Shown here one piece after another: positions 35,526 to 48,429 of a stretch of DNA of 64,000 nt (position 1 is its first letter; every line of letters starts with the position of its first letter). This stretch comes from Anadara kagoshimensis. Its lineage: Eukaryota > Mollusca > Bivalvia > Arcoida > Arcidae. The notes beneath the pieces were generated by a model. The model was given only the letters and a program-made list of their open reading frames with translations. It ran no database searches and was not told the DNA's origin. The stretch lies in the NCBI GenBank assembly GCA_021292105.1, contig CM037871.1:53489261-53553260 (forward strand), in the 5' to 3' direction. The position numbers and the translations under genes are program-made.

Positions 35526-38500
35526 AATGATAATAACAAACATGCAGAAATAGAAAAAAACATGATTTTCTGAAAGATATGCGGATATACCATGTGTCAA
35601 GACCACGCCATATTTCACCAGACATAATCCCAGAATACACCAGGCCGGATAAGAGATGTCTTAATTAAACTCTTAAATGAACTACAGAACAACATGTGAT
35701 AAAACTGTCGGATGTATTTTAACTCAGCAACACAGAAGTTATACACACATGCTGCAGTAGGCATATACACAATCATAAATAAAGTTAAAGTACCTCTACT
35801 TTAATTTGTACTGTATGTTACTGAAGATAAAACACATGACATTTATTACACACCTAATGTGTACTAATAAACTGTATTACATGTACTTATCCTGTTATCT
35901 TCTTCGACTTACTTACTTTGACAGTATTGGTGCTCCAACAGTAAGTGGGAAATCAATGAAGAAAGACGTAGGGGAAAGTACTTGGCTTCTGCCATTCTAT
36001 CAGAAACCCGGATCTATTTGCAACATAATTTTTTTTTTTTTGACTAACAATACTAAGCAACAGAAAACGCCCCAATAAATTTTACACTGGATAAGTTTAG
36101 GAATATTCTGATACAGAAATAAATTCCGTTGCAATATTAGTTCCAGGTTTGGTAATTATTCGGATAGAATGGCTAGACTTGTGCAAATCGAAAGTCGTTT
36201 CATTAACAAAATTATTGCTTCTGATTTCTGCTAGGAATTACCGTGACAAGTTTAAAACTAGATACCTATGGAGAGTGGTAAACTTCGAATATTGGAATTA
36301 AGTTATCTCTATTAGGGGCCAGTATCATGAAACGTATGAAATAGTAAAGAGTACATCCAACCATTAAATGTCATGTAAATTAAAAAAAAATATTAAAAGT
36401 TAAAAATTTACAGAAATATAGAATCTGGTTTTATTATATCATTTTTCTATTAAATTTGAAAATACCAAATTTATGAATTGTAATCTGTAAAACTGGTAGT
36501 AATCTACAGCACATGCCTGCCGAAAGTTTAATACTGAGCCAACGAATTAGTGTTGAACTCGAGCCATCGTTGCCTATATCTCCGCAGGTTTTTTTGTTAT
36601 ATAAAGGCTTGAACCTATCTTAAATTTTAAAGGTCGCCTCTATATAAGTGTCACCTACTTTTAAAGGTTAGTATTTTTTATCTTAAATACTCTTTATTCA
36701 TGTTAATTGAACTTCTATGTAAGAACCACCTGCCCAGAAAGACCACTTTTACATGTTCCCTTGGGTGGCCTTTATTGTATATCGCTCTCATGTTTTTGGT
36801 CACTAGCTGTCCATTTGTATCTCACCCGCTCGGTAGCCAGTATCTACTTCTTTTTCTTATCTCAGCGTTAAATTTTGGACAGGTCTGTACTCTTTGTATA
36901 CCAAGCATCACTGATGATTTGTCTTGGCCTGAAATTCAATTATTATACAGTACGAAAATATTCTAAAAATTTGAGAACTTTTTAACTGGAAGGGAAGTGA
37001 ACCAAACTGGAATTTTAAGTTCATCATTACGATATCATTAAAATTGTGAATTTTTATACAAAAATAATAATTTCAGACAAAAAACTTGAATGTGTACTAA
37101 GGTTTCATGGTAGGGTTTCTGGCTGCCCAGATTCAGAACTTTAGAAAATATGTAACAATTTGGGAAATAATGAATTGCTTCAATTACCGATTTCTCTTCT
37201 TTGCCTCATGATTGTGTCGGAGAAAAATGCTTTCGATTTCCATAACTGACATCTGAACAGACATTACATGTACAAAAAGAAAGAAAAATGAAAACAAGTA
37301 TGAATTATTTGGTGCGAAAAAAGAAGCAAACATAGGCGTAAAGAATTTTTACAAGACATTTAGCGTGTCATAATGAATTGAAGTAGGAAGAGATTGTATC
37401 GGGGGAAAAGTAACAAAGTATTTCGATACGGCCAATTATAATGATTGACGATAGACTTGACAATCTAATTACTCTTGTTTTATATATAGGAACACCGAAT
37501 GAACTGTGAAAGGGGGTGGTCACGTGATCTAGGTGAAAAAAATAACATATCAATATCCAATTTTCTACTACAAATTGTTTTCAAATTTCACTATTCTGAC
37601 ATTGAGGTATGTCCGTCTTAAAATACAACGCTTAAGTGAATTAAATAAGTAAATAGCCAAGACATGCCTTCCACCAGCCTGTAATGATACGGGATGATCT
37701 TCTTTAGTGGCATTGTAGAAAATGTAGATTCACTGTGTAAATTCGGCTTGAACAAAAAATACACTACACCAATAAATAATGATTCTGAAGACCCCCAACC
37801 ATTAAAGAATTACCAAAAATACATTAAAACTAAACCAGAAAGACCGTGTGCTGTATCAAATATTCCAAAGTTGTCTTATCTTACGGTGGCACAGGTGACT
37901 TAAAATGTATTTTTAAATCAGTGTACTTACTATGTGCTCACTTATGTCACTTCTGTGCTACCGTAATATACTTTTTTTGACTGAATAATCATGGAACAGG
38001 CGTGTCAGTGTCGGACTGTCGGTATATGTATGCAGTGTTATACAAGAAGTTATATTAAGACACGGGTTATGATTATAAAGTTTTAATAAGTTAAACAGTT
38101 GAAAACTGGTAAATTACGATAAAACACGCGAACTTCCACCGGAGAAGTGAGACCGGATCCACCCAATACATGAGTAGTAACAGGGCGGCACGCAGTTATT
38201 TATATAAACAAGGTAGATGATTAATGTTCGCATTACGTAAAATTCACTCGTCCACAATAAATATTTAAATTAAAGGTCAAACGGACAGGTCAATGTTGTT
38301 TGCTTATAACTATATATAACTTTTATAACGTTCTTTATGTAATAGCATAACAGTGTTTATAGTAGATTGGGAAAATATGCATGTTTAATATGCAACACGT
38401 GTTTGTTGACAAAAAAGTTATAAATTTCGTCTTTATTTTCCAGCATGCCATAGTTTTGTCACGATCTTAGGCTTCATAATATGCGCAGAACTTCAAACAA

Positions 38501-39575
38501 CATTAGGTTTTAATTACAGAAAAGCAAATTTTTACAAGATCTCTGTTGGAGGTGATAAAGATGATATTTTTTATCATACTTTGATGTTATATATGTGTGT
38601 ATTCGTGTTTTGTTTTCATCCGAGATAGTATGGAGATAACCAGGGAATTCTGGATTTTTGGAATTTGTTTAATTTTGTGTTTTCCATTTATTTCATCACA
38701 GATACGGCAAGGTAAGCTCTATAATGCATTTTGTAGATAAGACGGAAGAATTGATGACAAAGCATAACACGAATGTTTGATGATAGAACACGGGAACATT
38801 AAATTATTTTGATTTTTTTAAAAAAAATAGTGTATAGTTGATTAATTCTGCGGGGAAAATTGACGGTTCAGACACTGAAATACAATTTCGCTTTGCAGTG
38901 GCCAGCGTTAACAATTTTCTGTGTGGATTATCTCAGTCTACGTTGAATTAATGTTACATTAAATATTCACTTTGTATTTTAATTTCGCTTTATAAAGTCA
39001 AAACCACAAATTAAACCCCTAGTGAATTATCATTAAAGCAATGATACAGTATATCGATCAAGAAGCTAAATGAGAACATCTTATCCAAAAAAGAACATGT
39101 ACATTTAGGCTATATTAAATCATGGTTCATTGTAAGAACTATCTATTTGCCTAAAACTAGATGTCACACATGCAGAACACATAAAGAACAGATTTTGTAA
39201 CCCCCTTTTTGTGTATTGCATGTACTAGATACAGTAGTGCATTTTCATTAATTTCCATGGATTATTGTAAGGTACACAATTTTAGTATTTCCCATGGATC
39301 AGCGCCGAGCGTTGGTCAACGGCCGGTGAGAGGCGTTCGTTATCGACACACATCGCATATGACATACTGGTACATAAGTTAACTTATACAGTATTGTTAG
39401 TGTTTTATTTTATAGGGAAACGATGGCTATGCTACATGGAATTAAGATTTGTCAGTCTTAGTTCAAGACAGTTATTATATGAACAGTTTTGTGTATATAT
39501 TGCAACTATTATCAAATAACTAGAAGCAAGTGATAACGACCATCCATTTATATTTGTATTTAGATTCTTAGTGTT

Positions 39576-39581
<6 letters not shown>
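35526..39581. other. Gene-free interval
   Basis: No gene is supported. Short frames at 35806, 36700 and 37694 resemble nothing known. 36620-36785 is a dispersed repeat fragment. 38110-38160 ('cgcgaacttccaccggagaa', 'gtgagaccgg') is a Penelope-tail scrap. Confidence 0.5.
36620..36785 (+). repeat. Dispersed repeat fragment R6, copy 1
   Basis: 'actctttattcatgtt' … 'accacctgcccagaaagacc' … 'cccttgggtggcctt' parallels 60539-60677 ('gttctttattcatatt' … 'ggtcacctgtccattaaggc' … 'cctttgggtggccttga'). Confidence 0.6.

Positions 39582-39628
<47 letters not shown>
39582..39628 (+). repeat. (AG)n microsatellite
   Basis: About 23 AG units. It edges repeat R5 copy 2. Confidence 0.95.
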
Positions 39629-39632
<4 letters not shown>

Positions 39633-39649
39633 ATGTTCCAGCCGTTGAT

Positions 39650-39985
39650 CTGATGACAATTATATCTCAAACACAAGCATAGTGGGGTCATCACCAACAA
39701 TGTTGGGACAGCTCTTGTGTCCCTAGATCTACAGTAGGTTAGTTGAAATGTTCTAAAACGTTACTTACATTAGGGTAGGGTAAGGGCAAATGGGGACATT
39801 TAATTGTCCCTACAAAAATGTTCTTATATTTAAATACTGAAACGATGAATATCTCACATTGTAGGTGAAAAAACTCACAATTTTTTTATGGATTTCACAT
39901 TGTCCTACGATTTATTTCACTTGTCCCTACTTTCATTGTTAAAACACCCAGAGAGATAGATAGATAGAGAGAGAGAGAGTACTAA
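39650..39985 (-). repeat. Dispersed repeat R5, copy 2
   Basis: Reverse complement of 28232-28545: 'cattagggtagggtaagg', 'attgtccctacaaaaatgtt', ending in a short (AG)n run at 39952-39980. Confidence 0.75.
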
Positions 39986-40949
39986 ACAGAATAGTCTTTT
40001 GTTTTGCATTTATTGGTAATTTGACTATTTACACTGTACTTTACATACCTCTTTTATATGGTGAGTTTGGTTGACCTTTGACCCTGTGGATATCATTTAA
40101 CCATCAACATTAACAATGGCAAATAAAAACTATACATTATTCACAAAAACATAATCAGTTAAAAGAAAAGGTTGAACCAGTCTGATGACCGGGGCATGGG
40201 TCATTCAGATTTAAGTACATTGTACATGTATATCATTTTGGACAATATTGATTTATGTTTGTTGTTTTTTAAACTATAAAAAGACCTCAATTTATTGCCA
40301 TCATTTGTTTAGTCCTATTTTTGCGTTATAAATCGAGGGAGACTTTTAAGGGTAAAAATGACTTGAAAATAGTGAGGTCGCAAAGTTATTGGTGGGAATT
40401 ATAAAGAGGTTTTATACAGCGAAAATGATATTATTATGGTTTCCAAATGATACTGGAGTATTTATACCTCAAAAGAAGTTCATGTCAAAAAACAGTTTAA
40501 TAATAAGTTGCCTCAGTATATGCATTTACCGTGTTTTACGTGCTATTTTTGTATTTTTTTTATGAAATGAAGTACTCCAAAAGCCTAAGAAAATAACTAG
40601 TTTTTGAATACTTTTTCCATATTTTAAGAAAATTAGCACATTTGTCTTCTTTATCTTTCGCAATGCTTTTTTACATTAGATATTGCTACTGACCAATAGT
40701 ACAATTTGCTTTCTTCATTCATGCAATTTCTTGAATTTAAAGTAACTGTAAATCTAGAGACCAAAATCATTATATTCTTACATAACTGTAGTGCAGAATG
40801 CGGTAAGTGAACCATTGTACAGCTTCTTCTCTGAACTAACATCAAGATACATCCCTCTTCATATAGTCATGCTGTCTTATTTTGATTTTGGTGTCAGTGC
40901 ACAATAACTTCAAACAAAACAGAAGTCTTAACAGGTAAATATAACAAAC

Positions 40950-41505
40950 AAATCCATATTCAAAGCACAATTCTAAAATCTTAAAAAAACAAACACAAAT
41001 CCATGTTCAAATCACATTCCCAAAACAAAAGTAAAACAAACCATACAAATTCATGTCCAAATCCCAACCACAAAGCAAAGTGAAAACATATATACCAATC
41101 CATGTACAAAACACAAAAACAAAATCCTAAAAACAAACATACCAATCTATGTCCCAGTCGTCAAAACAAAGTAAAAATAAATATACCAATCCATGTCCAA
41201 ATCGCGATCCTAAAGCAAAGTAAAACAAACATACCAATCCATGTCCAAATCACAACCTCCAACCAAAGTAAAAACAAACATACCAATCTATGTCCCAGTC
41301 CTCAAAACAAAGTAAAAACAAATATACCAATCCATGTCCAAATCGCGATCCTAAAGCAAAGTAAAACAAATATACCAATCCATGTCCAAATCGCGATCCT
41401 AAAGCAAAGTAAAACAAACCAAAACACAACCTCAAACCAAAGTTAAAACAAACATACCAATCCATGTCCCAATCACAACCTCAAACCAAAGTAAAACTTT
41501 ATGTA
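40950..41505 (+). repeat. Tandem array of about 12 units (44-50 bp) derived from a Penelope-element tail
   Basis: Each unit resembles 'aatccatgtccaaatcgcga', then 'tcctaaagcaaagtaaaac' and 'aaacatacc'. Single copies of the same sequence close the Penelope-like pieces at 44335, 48430 and 16680. Frames at 41102-41446 and 41250-41465 simply translate the array. Confidence 0.85.
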
Positions 41506-42133
41506 AAACTATGTAAATTATATGAAACACGCGAACATCCACCATGGAAGTGACACCAGATGCTCCGGTAAATATAAAATGAATCGTCACTTTTTATATT
41601 ACCTTTAGGTGGAAGTCAGATACATTTCCAATATATTAGGTCAGGACGTAAACGTTCACGTTCTTTTAGTTCTACAGACTTTATTCTTATTGGTTAAAAC
41701 ACGATCTACACGATAATAATACCAATGACAGAGACTGCCACGTTTACAGTGTTTGATCAAAATGTTTTGTTTTGAAAATACGTGTATGATAATATAGGTG
41801 ACTCTAGTCTGTATTATATCCCGTGATTCCCAAATCACATCCCCCGCCCCCAAGACAAAAAAACAAACATACGATCCACGTACAACAAATTATGTAGACT
41901 TATAACAAATAAAAACAGACCAATTGAATGGTGCATTCATTGACTCTCCAAAATAAATAAAAAAATATAAATATATAATCGACATGACTAATCTTGTGTT
42001 ACAACATATTATGTGAGATGTATGTTGTATCGACTGTTTGGGTCATTGATTCCATGGTTATATTATAGTGTCATGGTTACGTAACTGTACTGTAGGTTAC
42101 ATATTAATAAATATCAAAGTTATCAACGTATTT

Positions 42134-44170
42134 TTAGCTCACCTGACCGAAGGTCATGTGAGCTTATGGCATAGCGCAGCGTGTGTATGTGCGTGTGTGC
42201 GTGTGTGCGTGTGTGCGTCGTTAACACCTATTTTCGACTTCTCCTCTGAAACTACTGGACAGTTTTTAATGAAACTTTGTCAGAAGTATATATGGGCCGG
42301 TGCAATTCAGATTGTTCGTGGCGTTGCTATGGCTACTATAACTAGGTCAAGGTGACCTAGGGGTGCAAAAATCTTAAAAAAATCTTCTTCTCCGAAAGTA
42401 CTGATTGGAGAAAAAATCTGATGTGATATTTGGCTTCTCTAGGGTCTTAAGCCTACAGTTTGTTCATTTTGTGAAATTCTGATAAAAAATAGGTTACGCG
42501 TTTTTGCGTTTAATTTTGAAAAAAATCGTAAAATAGCTTCAAATTGTTATAACTTAACTATTTGACAAGATAATGACATGGGGTTTTCAGTTTTGACATC
42601 TTCTTGTTAGTATCTTCAAAATGAGGTCAAGGTCAATTATGAAGGTCGTGACCTAATTTTTTTTACCTCTGATTATAATTATTATCTCAAAAACTATAAA
42701 CTTTTTGTATAGGCATGTATATTAGAATGTTGTAAGTATTGATACAACGATCATTTTGATGTATAAAAAAGGTCATGGGTTCAAAGGTCAAGGTCACACA
42801 TGCGAAACAATACCGAAATGGTTAATTATCTCGAAAACTATAAACATTTTGTATAGGCATGTATATTAGAATGTTGTAGGTATTGATACAACGATCATTT
42901 TGATGTATAGAAAAAGGTCATGGGTTCAAAGGTCAATGTCACAGGTGTGAAACAATACTGAAATGGTTAATTATTTTGAAAACTATAAACTTTTTGTATA
43001 GGCATATATATTAGAATGTTGTAGGTATTGATACAACAGTCATTTTGATGTATAGAAAAAGGTCATGGGTTTAAAGGTCAAGGTCACAGATATAAAAAAA
43101 TACAGAAATGGTTAATTATCTCGAAATCTATAAACTTTTTGTATAGGCATATATATTAGAATGTTGTAGGTATTGATACAACGGTCATTTTGATGTATAG
43201 AAAAAGGTCATGGGTTTAAAGGTCAAGGTCACAGATGTGAAACAATACCGAAATGGTTAATTATCTCGAAAACTATAAACATTTTGTATAGGCATGTATA
43301 TTAGAATGTTGTAGGTATTGATACAACGATCATTTTGATGTATAGAAAAAGGTCATGGGTTCAAAGGTCAAGGTCACAGATGTGAAACAATACCGAAATG
43401 GTTAATTATCTCGAAAACTATAAACTTTTTCTATAGGCATATATATTAGAATGTTGTAGGTATTGATACAACGATCATTTTGATGTATAGAAAAAGGTCA
43501 TGGGTTCAAAGGTCAAGGTCACAGATGTGAAACAATACTGAAATGGTTAATTATCTCGAAAACTATAAACTTTTTATATAGACATGTATATTTGAATGGT
43601 GTAGGTATTGATACAACGATCATTTTAATGTATAGAAAAAGGTCATTGGTTCAAAGGTCAAGGTCACAGATGTGAAATAATACCGAAATGATTAATTATC
43701 TCTAAAACTATAAACTTTTTGTATAGGCATGTATATTAGAATGTTGTAGGTATCAATACAACGATCATTTTGATGTATAGAAAAAGGTCATGGGTTCAAA
43801 GGTCAAGGTCACAGATGTGAAACAATACTGAAATGGTTAATTATCTCGAAAACTATAAACTTTTTGTATAGGCTTATATATTAGAATGTTGTAGGTATTG
43901 ATACATTTTTCGATCATTTTGATGTATAGAAAAAGGTCATGGGTTCAAAGGTCAAGGTCACAGATGTGAAACAATACTGAAATGGTTAATTATCTTGAAA
44001 ACTATTAACTTTTTGTATAGGCATGTATATTAGAATATTGTAGGTATTGATACAATGGTTATCATGATTTAAAGAAAAAGTCATTGGGGTTTAGTATTTA
44101 TGTTTTCTTAAAATCTATCAGCTAGCCATTAGTTATCAGGTGAGCGTATCAGGCCCATGGGCCTCTTGTT
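42134..44170 (+). mobile_element. HINE/pearl-like tandem-repeat element, copy 2
   Basis: Same ends and order as copy 1 and almost the same sequence, including a shared 4-bp insertion in the last unit ('acatttttcgatc'). DR0 cores lie at 42782, 42928 (variant), 43072, 43217, 43362, 43507, 43652, 43797 and 43946, one unit fewer than copy 1, which accounts for the length difference of about 146 bp. Confidence 0.85.
42342..42360. promoter_or_regulatory. Perfect palindromic estrogen-response-element sequence in copy 2
   Basis: Identical CTAGGTCAAGGTGACCTAG to that at 1712-1730 in copy 1. Confidence 0.5.
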
Positions 44171-44334
44171 TAAATTTCAAAGTATCTACAATTCTTATTA
44201 CTTTATGTTTTAGTTCGAATTCGCAGTCACTGCAAAATGCATTTCAATGCAAAATTTATCCACATAAGGTGATTCAGAAAACGGTGATACGTGAATTACA
44301 ACCGAAAACGAGAGTGAAAGTAGAATAATCAAAA

Positions 44335-45104
44335 ACAATCATACTAATCCATTTCCGAATCACAATCCAGAAGCAAAGTAAAAACTGACAAGTTAGGTTA
44401 GGTTAGACACGTGAACTTCCACCAGGGAAGTGAGACCGGGTGCTCCGGAAGGGTAAGCACCTCCTGTTTAGCTAGCTACACCCGTCACGTGTGTAATCAA
44501 AATTGTGTGAAAGGAACATGGAACTATGAGACGTCAAATATATCCAAGGCAATCCTGGACACAGAGACATCAAACTTATCAACAATACTGTGATGACGGC
44601 CATAAAACTGGAAGCCTTGATAGGCCTATGCTTGCAATATCTCTGAGTCAACAATTTATTTGCAAGCAGCCTACTTCGTTGTACAAAGTCCCCGTAGTGG
44701 GAACAAGCTCTACCATAGCGTATTGATTTGGAAACAAATACACCATAAGCAGGAGAAGCAGGTATATTGCTGCATAAAAAAGGAAAGTTGACAATAGAAG
44801 AATTGAAGTCATCACGTTTGTCATAAAGTTTCAAATGTAGCCTTTCTTGTGCGTCATAGTTCAGGTATAAGTCTAAATATGAAGCAGAACTTGAGAAATC
44901 AGTCGTGTCTTTTATTTCAAGCTCACTAGGATAGATGACATTTACATAGTCTTCAAATTTAGGATTGTTAAGAGACAGAACGTCATCGATGTATCTGTAT
45001 GTTAAGTTGAATGATTTGGCAACAGTTTTCTCTCCAGATTTAACAAGGTTCTGCATAAATTCTACCCCATAAGAATAAAGAAACAAACCAGCAAGCATAT
45101 TCAT
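44335..45104 (-). mobile_element. Penelope-like retroelement, 3' part with partial RT (broken)
   Basis: The minus-strand frame 45104-44472 starts inside an RT domain (MLAGLFLYSYGVEFMQN) and includes TYRYIDDVLSLNNPKF (the RT catalytic YIDD), YPSELEIKDTTD, LYDKRDDFNSSIVNFPFLCS and YGRACSHYGDF. Downstream on the same strand is the non-coding end with 'cccggtctcacttccctgg' and the 'ctttgcttctggattgtgat' tail. It is a truncated, broken copy. The non-coding end recurs at 48430 and, as scraps, at 11340, 16680, 38110, 58703 and 63630. Confidence 0.8.
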
Positions 45105-45232
45105 TCAACAAACTACGAAATTAAGAGGAAATTTAGAACAAAGTCTTATTTCAGACTTAGAACTAGAAAGGACATTCTAAATACCACTACTTGTTATCCA
45201 TTATTATGTTTATTCTGTGGTACTAAATAACT

Positions 45233-45981
45233 ATGGAGGCATTTTGTGTTAATTTATGGACGGTGCTTAGTCACTTTATTAGCACTGAAGAACAGGTTCT
45301 ACTACGGCGCCGATATTATGAATTACGTGGAAAATTTCTGTATTTTAATTCAATTCTATAGCGGTAGTCAAACTGAAGGACTTGCTTAGGTACCTAAGGA
45401 CGCTTTATGCTGAAGTATATGATAGTCTACGAAGAATCCCGTGTTTGTCGAAGATTGTTCTTGGTTTTCAACGAGTGTTGTCTACGGAGAATGAGTTGAG
45501 AGGCAAAGAGTTTCTCTGTGACCTACAGTTATACATCATTAATAACATACCGGATCGGCCAATGAAGAGTAAGATTAAAACTATCAAGACCCTTGAAACG
45601 TTGAAAAAAATTATGCGAGAAGCTAGAAACACAAGTATCGATAAAACCATACTACAAGGATGTTACAATAACTGTACGGGTTTCCTGATACAGCAGTTAT
45701 GCAAAGAAACGTTAGGAAGTATCTCAAACAAAACACGTTACAAGAAGCTGAAAGGACTAAAACGTTATATAAAACTAAATTGTGTGAACCTTGATGAATG
45801 TACCCGGATGTTGATGCTGACGACTTTGTGTTACCTGAATGGAGAATATAAGGAGGTGGTATTAATTGTTGAGGAATTACTGACAATTCACGGTAGATTT
45901 ATGACCATAATATGTAACCATCAACTATACACGGATATATCTGTGGTCAGGGATACACACTTCAACAAAAGTTTGACTTAG
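45233..45981 (+). pseudogene. Probable remnant of a Mab-21/cGAS-like receptor type gene
   Basis: Two adjoining frames. ATG 45233 opens MEAFCVNLWTVLSHFISTEE followed by QVLLRRRYYELRGKF, which resembles the N-terminal helix of bivalve Mab-21-like proteins (a hydrophobic helix, then a TEE-V-RRR-type stretch). From about 45361 another frame, in a different register, gives about 205 residues: LRTLYAEVYDSLRR, QVLSTENELRG-like helices, and MLMLTTLCYLNGEYKEVVLI near the end. The last part resembles the helical C-terminal part of the same proteins. The nucleotidyltransferase core that should lie between is absent. No clear intron explains the join; 'attctatag' at 45353-45361 could be an acceptor of a longer gene. 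The family match is from memory of patterns and is tentative. Confidence 0.4.
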
Positions 45982-46853
45982 GAGTGTTTTCATATTGGTT
46001 GGGGTTTTTGTGTGATTTTAAATTTTATCCAAGAAAAATAGAATCGGAAGTTTTACAGTGGGAAAGTGGAAACAATTCCAGAAAAATTATATTCAAATGT
46101 TCTGCTAGTTTTGTCTTATTATTATTTGAAACTTATATCGAACATGAACTATGCTCTTAATTGACTGTATTTAGCAGCCCATGACGATCTATTTTTGGAA
46201 TCTGACAGAAGGACCTCTATTGCCCTTCTACACAAATGCATAGAAGTAACCAAGTGGCATCAAGAAAATATCTAAAATGTCACTTATATACCTATGATAA
46301 TTATTTTTATAGTATTAATATCTGTATAGTTAAGTACAGATAATATACAGGTATTCTTACAATGTTTTAACACTGACTAAGTAAATTTCTATGATATGGG
46401 AAGGGCCGCCAAGTGACATTTCGAAAGAGTAAATCTTAGAACTTTGTCTTTTTCTTATTAATGTCAGAAAAGTCAGTGATTTCATTTTAATGATAATTAA
46501 ACCTTTTTGATTTCAACATAAAATTAATTTTGTTTTTCAAACAGTCGTGTGGTTGGTATAACAAAATAGAGAATGGTTGATATAACAGTAAAGAAAGACT
46601 ACCTAACTGATGTTTTTTCAACTTCTCTCAATGGCTGTTCTACATCCATATTTAATATATCTCAAACAGAATATTCAAAGTTATATTTTTCAAAAAACAC
46701 TTTTCAAAATATAGGTAGCGTCGGTAGAAAGTAAGAGATTTTATGATGAATGATTTTAGGATTAGTTTGATCTCGTGTTTATTCATATTTTCGGTCGTGT
46801 GTTGTGTTGTGTTCTTGATGGCTTTGATTATACGAGCGTAGTCTCTACATGAT
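45982..46853. other. Gene-free interval
   Basis: AT-rich sequence without a supported gene or recognised repeat. Confidence 0.5.
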
Positions 46854-48283
46854 GTAGTCCGACTAATTAGCCCACTAAATCATCATTTTAATTTTTTGAC
46901 TTTTTGGGGGTTTGTGGTCTGACAGCTTCCATTATTGAATTCTTGAAATTTCTGACGAAAACGGCAGAAAGGTAAACACGCGTCGATAATTTCCAGTATT
47001 TCCTTACCTTGCTCTTGTTGACAACATGGAACACTTCCTAAAACATTATTCTACCGATCCATGCTTCACTTTTAATTAAAATCCATCGATATCGGTAGAA
47101 ATACAAAGTTTTCTTATGTCTGTCACTTTCGCATCGTGAAAACATTACTAATCTGCCATGACCAATCAGATCGCGCGTTTCATCTGGATGATGAAATTCG
47201 CAGTTCTATCTTTAGAAAGTACATGGTTATGTTAATTATATTACTAATTCGCATTGTTAATAGTGTTTTACATGGTGTTTTAATACTTACAAAAGGTAAC
47301 ATTAAAATGTATGTATTCAAAATATTTAGAAATACAATATGTCAGATTTATGCAGACGTCCAAATGGAGTAGTCGCGATCTTCTATGTATATTTTTATAT
47401 TCTTGATCTCTCTCATCTTTTTCTGAACTAGTATCCTGGAAATATTATTCCAGTAATTTTGGAAAAAATTATTTTAGCATCTCCCTGTATATATTTTTGT
47501 TCATGCAAAATACAGATAAAAAGTTAAACCCTATAACCAGATGACAAAATTTACAGTGTGGTCGGGATGAATACAAGACTGAAATTAATTTTAATGGCCT
47601 TGCGCACAAATACTCTTGTGTGGAACTTTATATATTATAACTGGTTTAAAAATGATAAATCTACGATCTACAAAATATGGGACAAAACTTAAAAGCATTT
47701 CAAGAGATCACGCAAGTCCCAGATATGATAGTATATTAGCCAATTCGAGAAAACAATTAAATTTAGATATAAGCGAGAAAAAACATGGGAAATCTTCACT
47801 GCATTTAGTACACATGTCTTCGCATGATATTGATAAAAATGACATAAGTAAAATGATATGTTATGCGCGTGAAAACACCATTAATAACGCGAATCGTTAA
47901 TGTGAATAAACATAGCCATGTGCTTTTTAAAGAAACTGTGAGCTTCACCATCCAAATGAAACGCGCGATCTGATTGGTCAATGCAGATTAGTAATGTCTT
48001 CACGATTCGAAAGTGACAGAGAGCTGAACAGACATCAAAAACCTTGTATTTCTACCGATATCGATAGATTTTAATTAAAACTGAAGCATGGATCGGTAGA
48101 ATAATGTTTTAGGAAGTGTTCCATGTTATCAGCAAGAGCGAGGTAAGGAAATACTCGAAATTATCGACACGTTTCTGCCGTTTTCGTCAGAAATTTCAAG
48201 AATTCAATAATGGAAGCTGTCAGACCACAAACCCCCAAAAATTAAAAAAAAGTGGGGGTTTAGTGGGCTGATTAGTCGGAGTA
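46854..48283. mobile_element. DNA transposon derivative with about 350-bp terminal inverted repeats
   Basis: 46854-47205 and 47936-48283 are inverted copies: TCCGACTAATTAGCCCACTAAA-type ends (22 bp, few mismatches), then 'gaattcttgaaatttctgac', 'ggaacacttcctaaaac' and 'caatcagatcgcgcgtttca'. Flanking TACATGAT occurs at 46846-46853 and 48284-48291, an 8-bp target duplication. Long arms with 8-9-bp duplications suggest MULE-like, or hAT less likely. The core of about 730 bp has a 94-codon frame (47616-47900) that I do not recognise, and no transposase. Confidence 0.75.
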
Positions 48284-48429
48284 TACATGATCCTCAACGA
48301 CTCGTTCCTCGTCCATAGAACAAGTACACATTTAACCTGTACTAAATATAACATTAATTTACATGTAAATATTCTGTATATCTATATAAAGTGAATTACT
48401 TTGGTACGAAGTTTAAGTAATAAACACAA

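Noticed and set aside
35806-37903. Frames of 61-90 codons at 35806, 36700 and 37694
   Set aside because: No recognised domain, no exon-like boundaries, and the second overlaps repeat R6.
41102-41465. Open frames of 71-114 codons on both strands
   Set aside because: They only translate the tandem array in different phases.
40950-41505. CRISPR-like spacing of short repeats
   Set aside because: The units are contiguous with no unique spacers, the DNA is animal, and the unit is a Penelope-like tail sequence.
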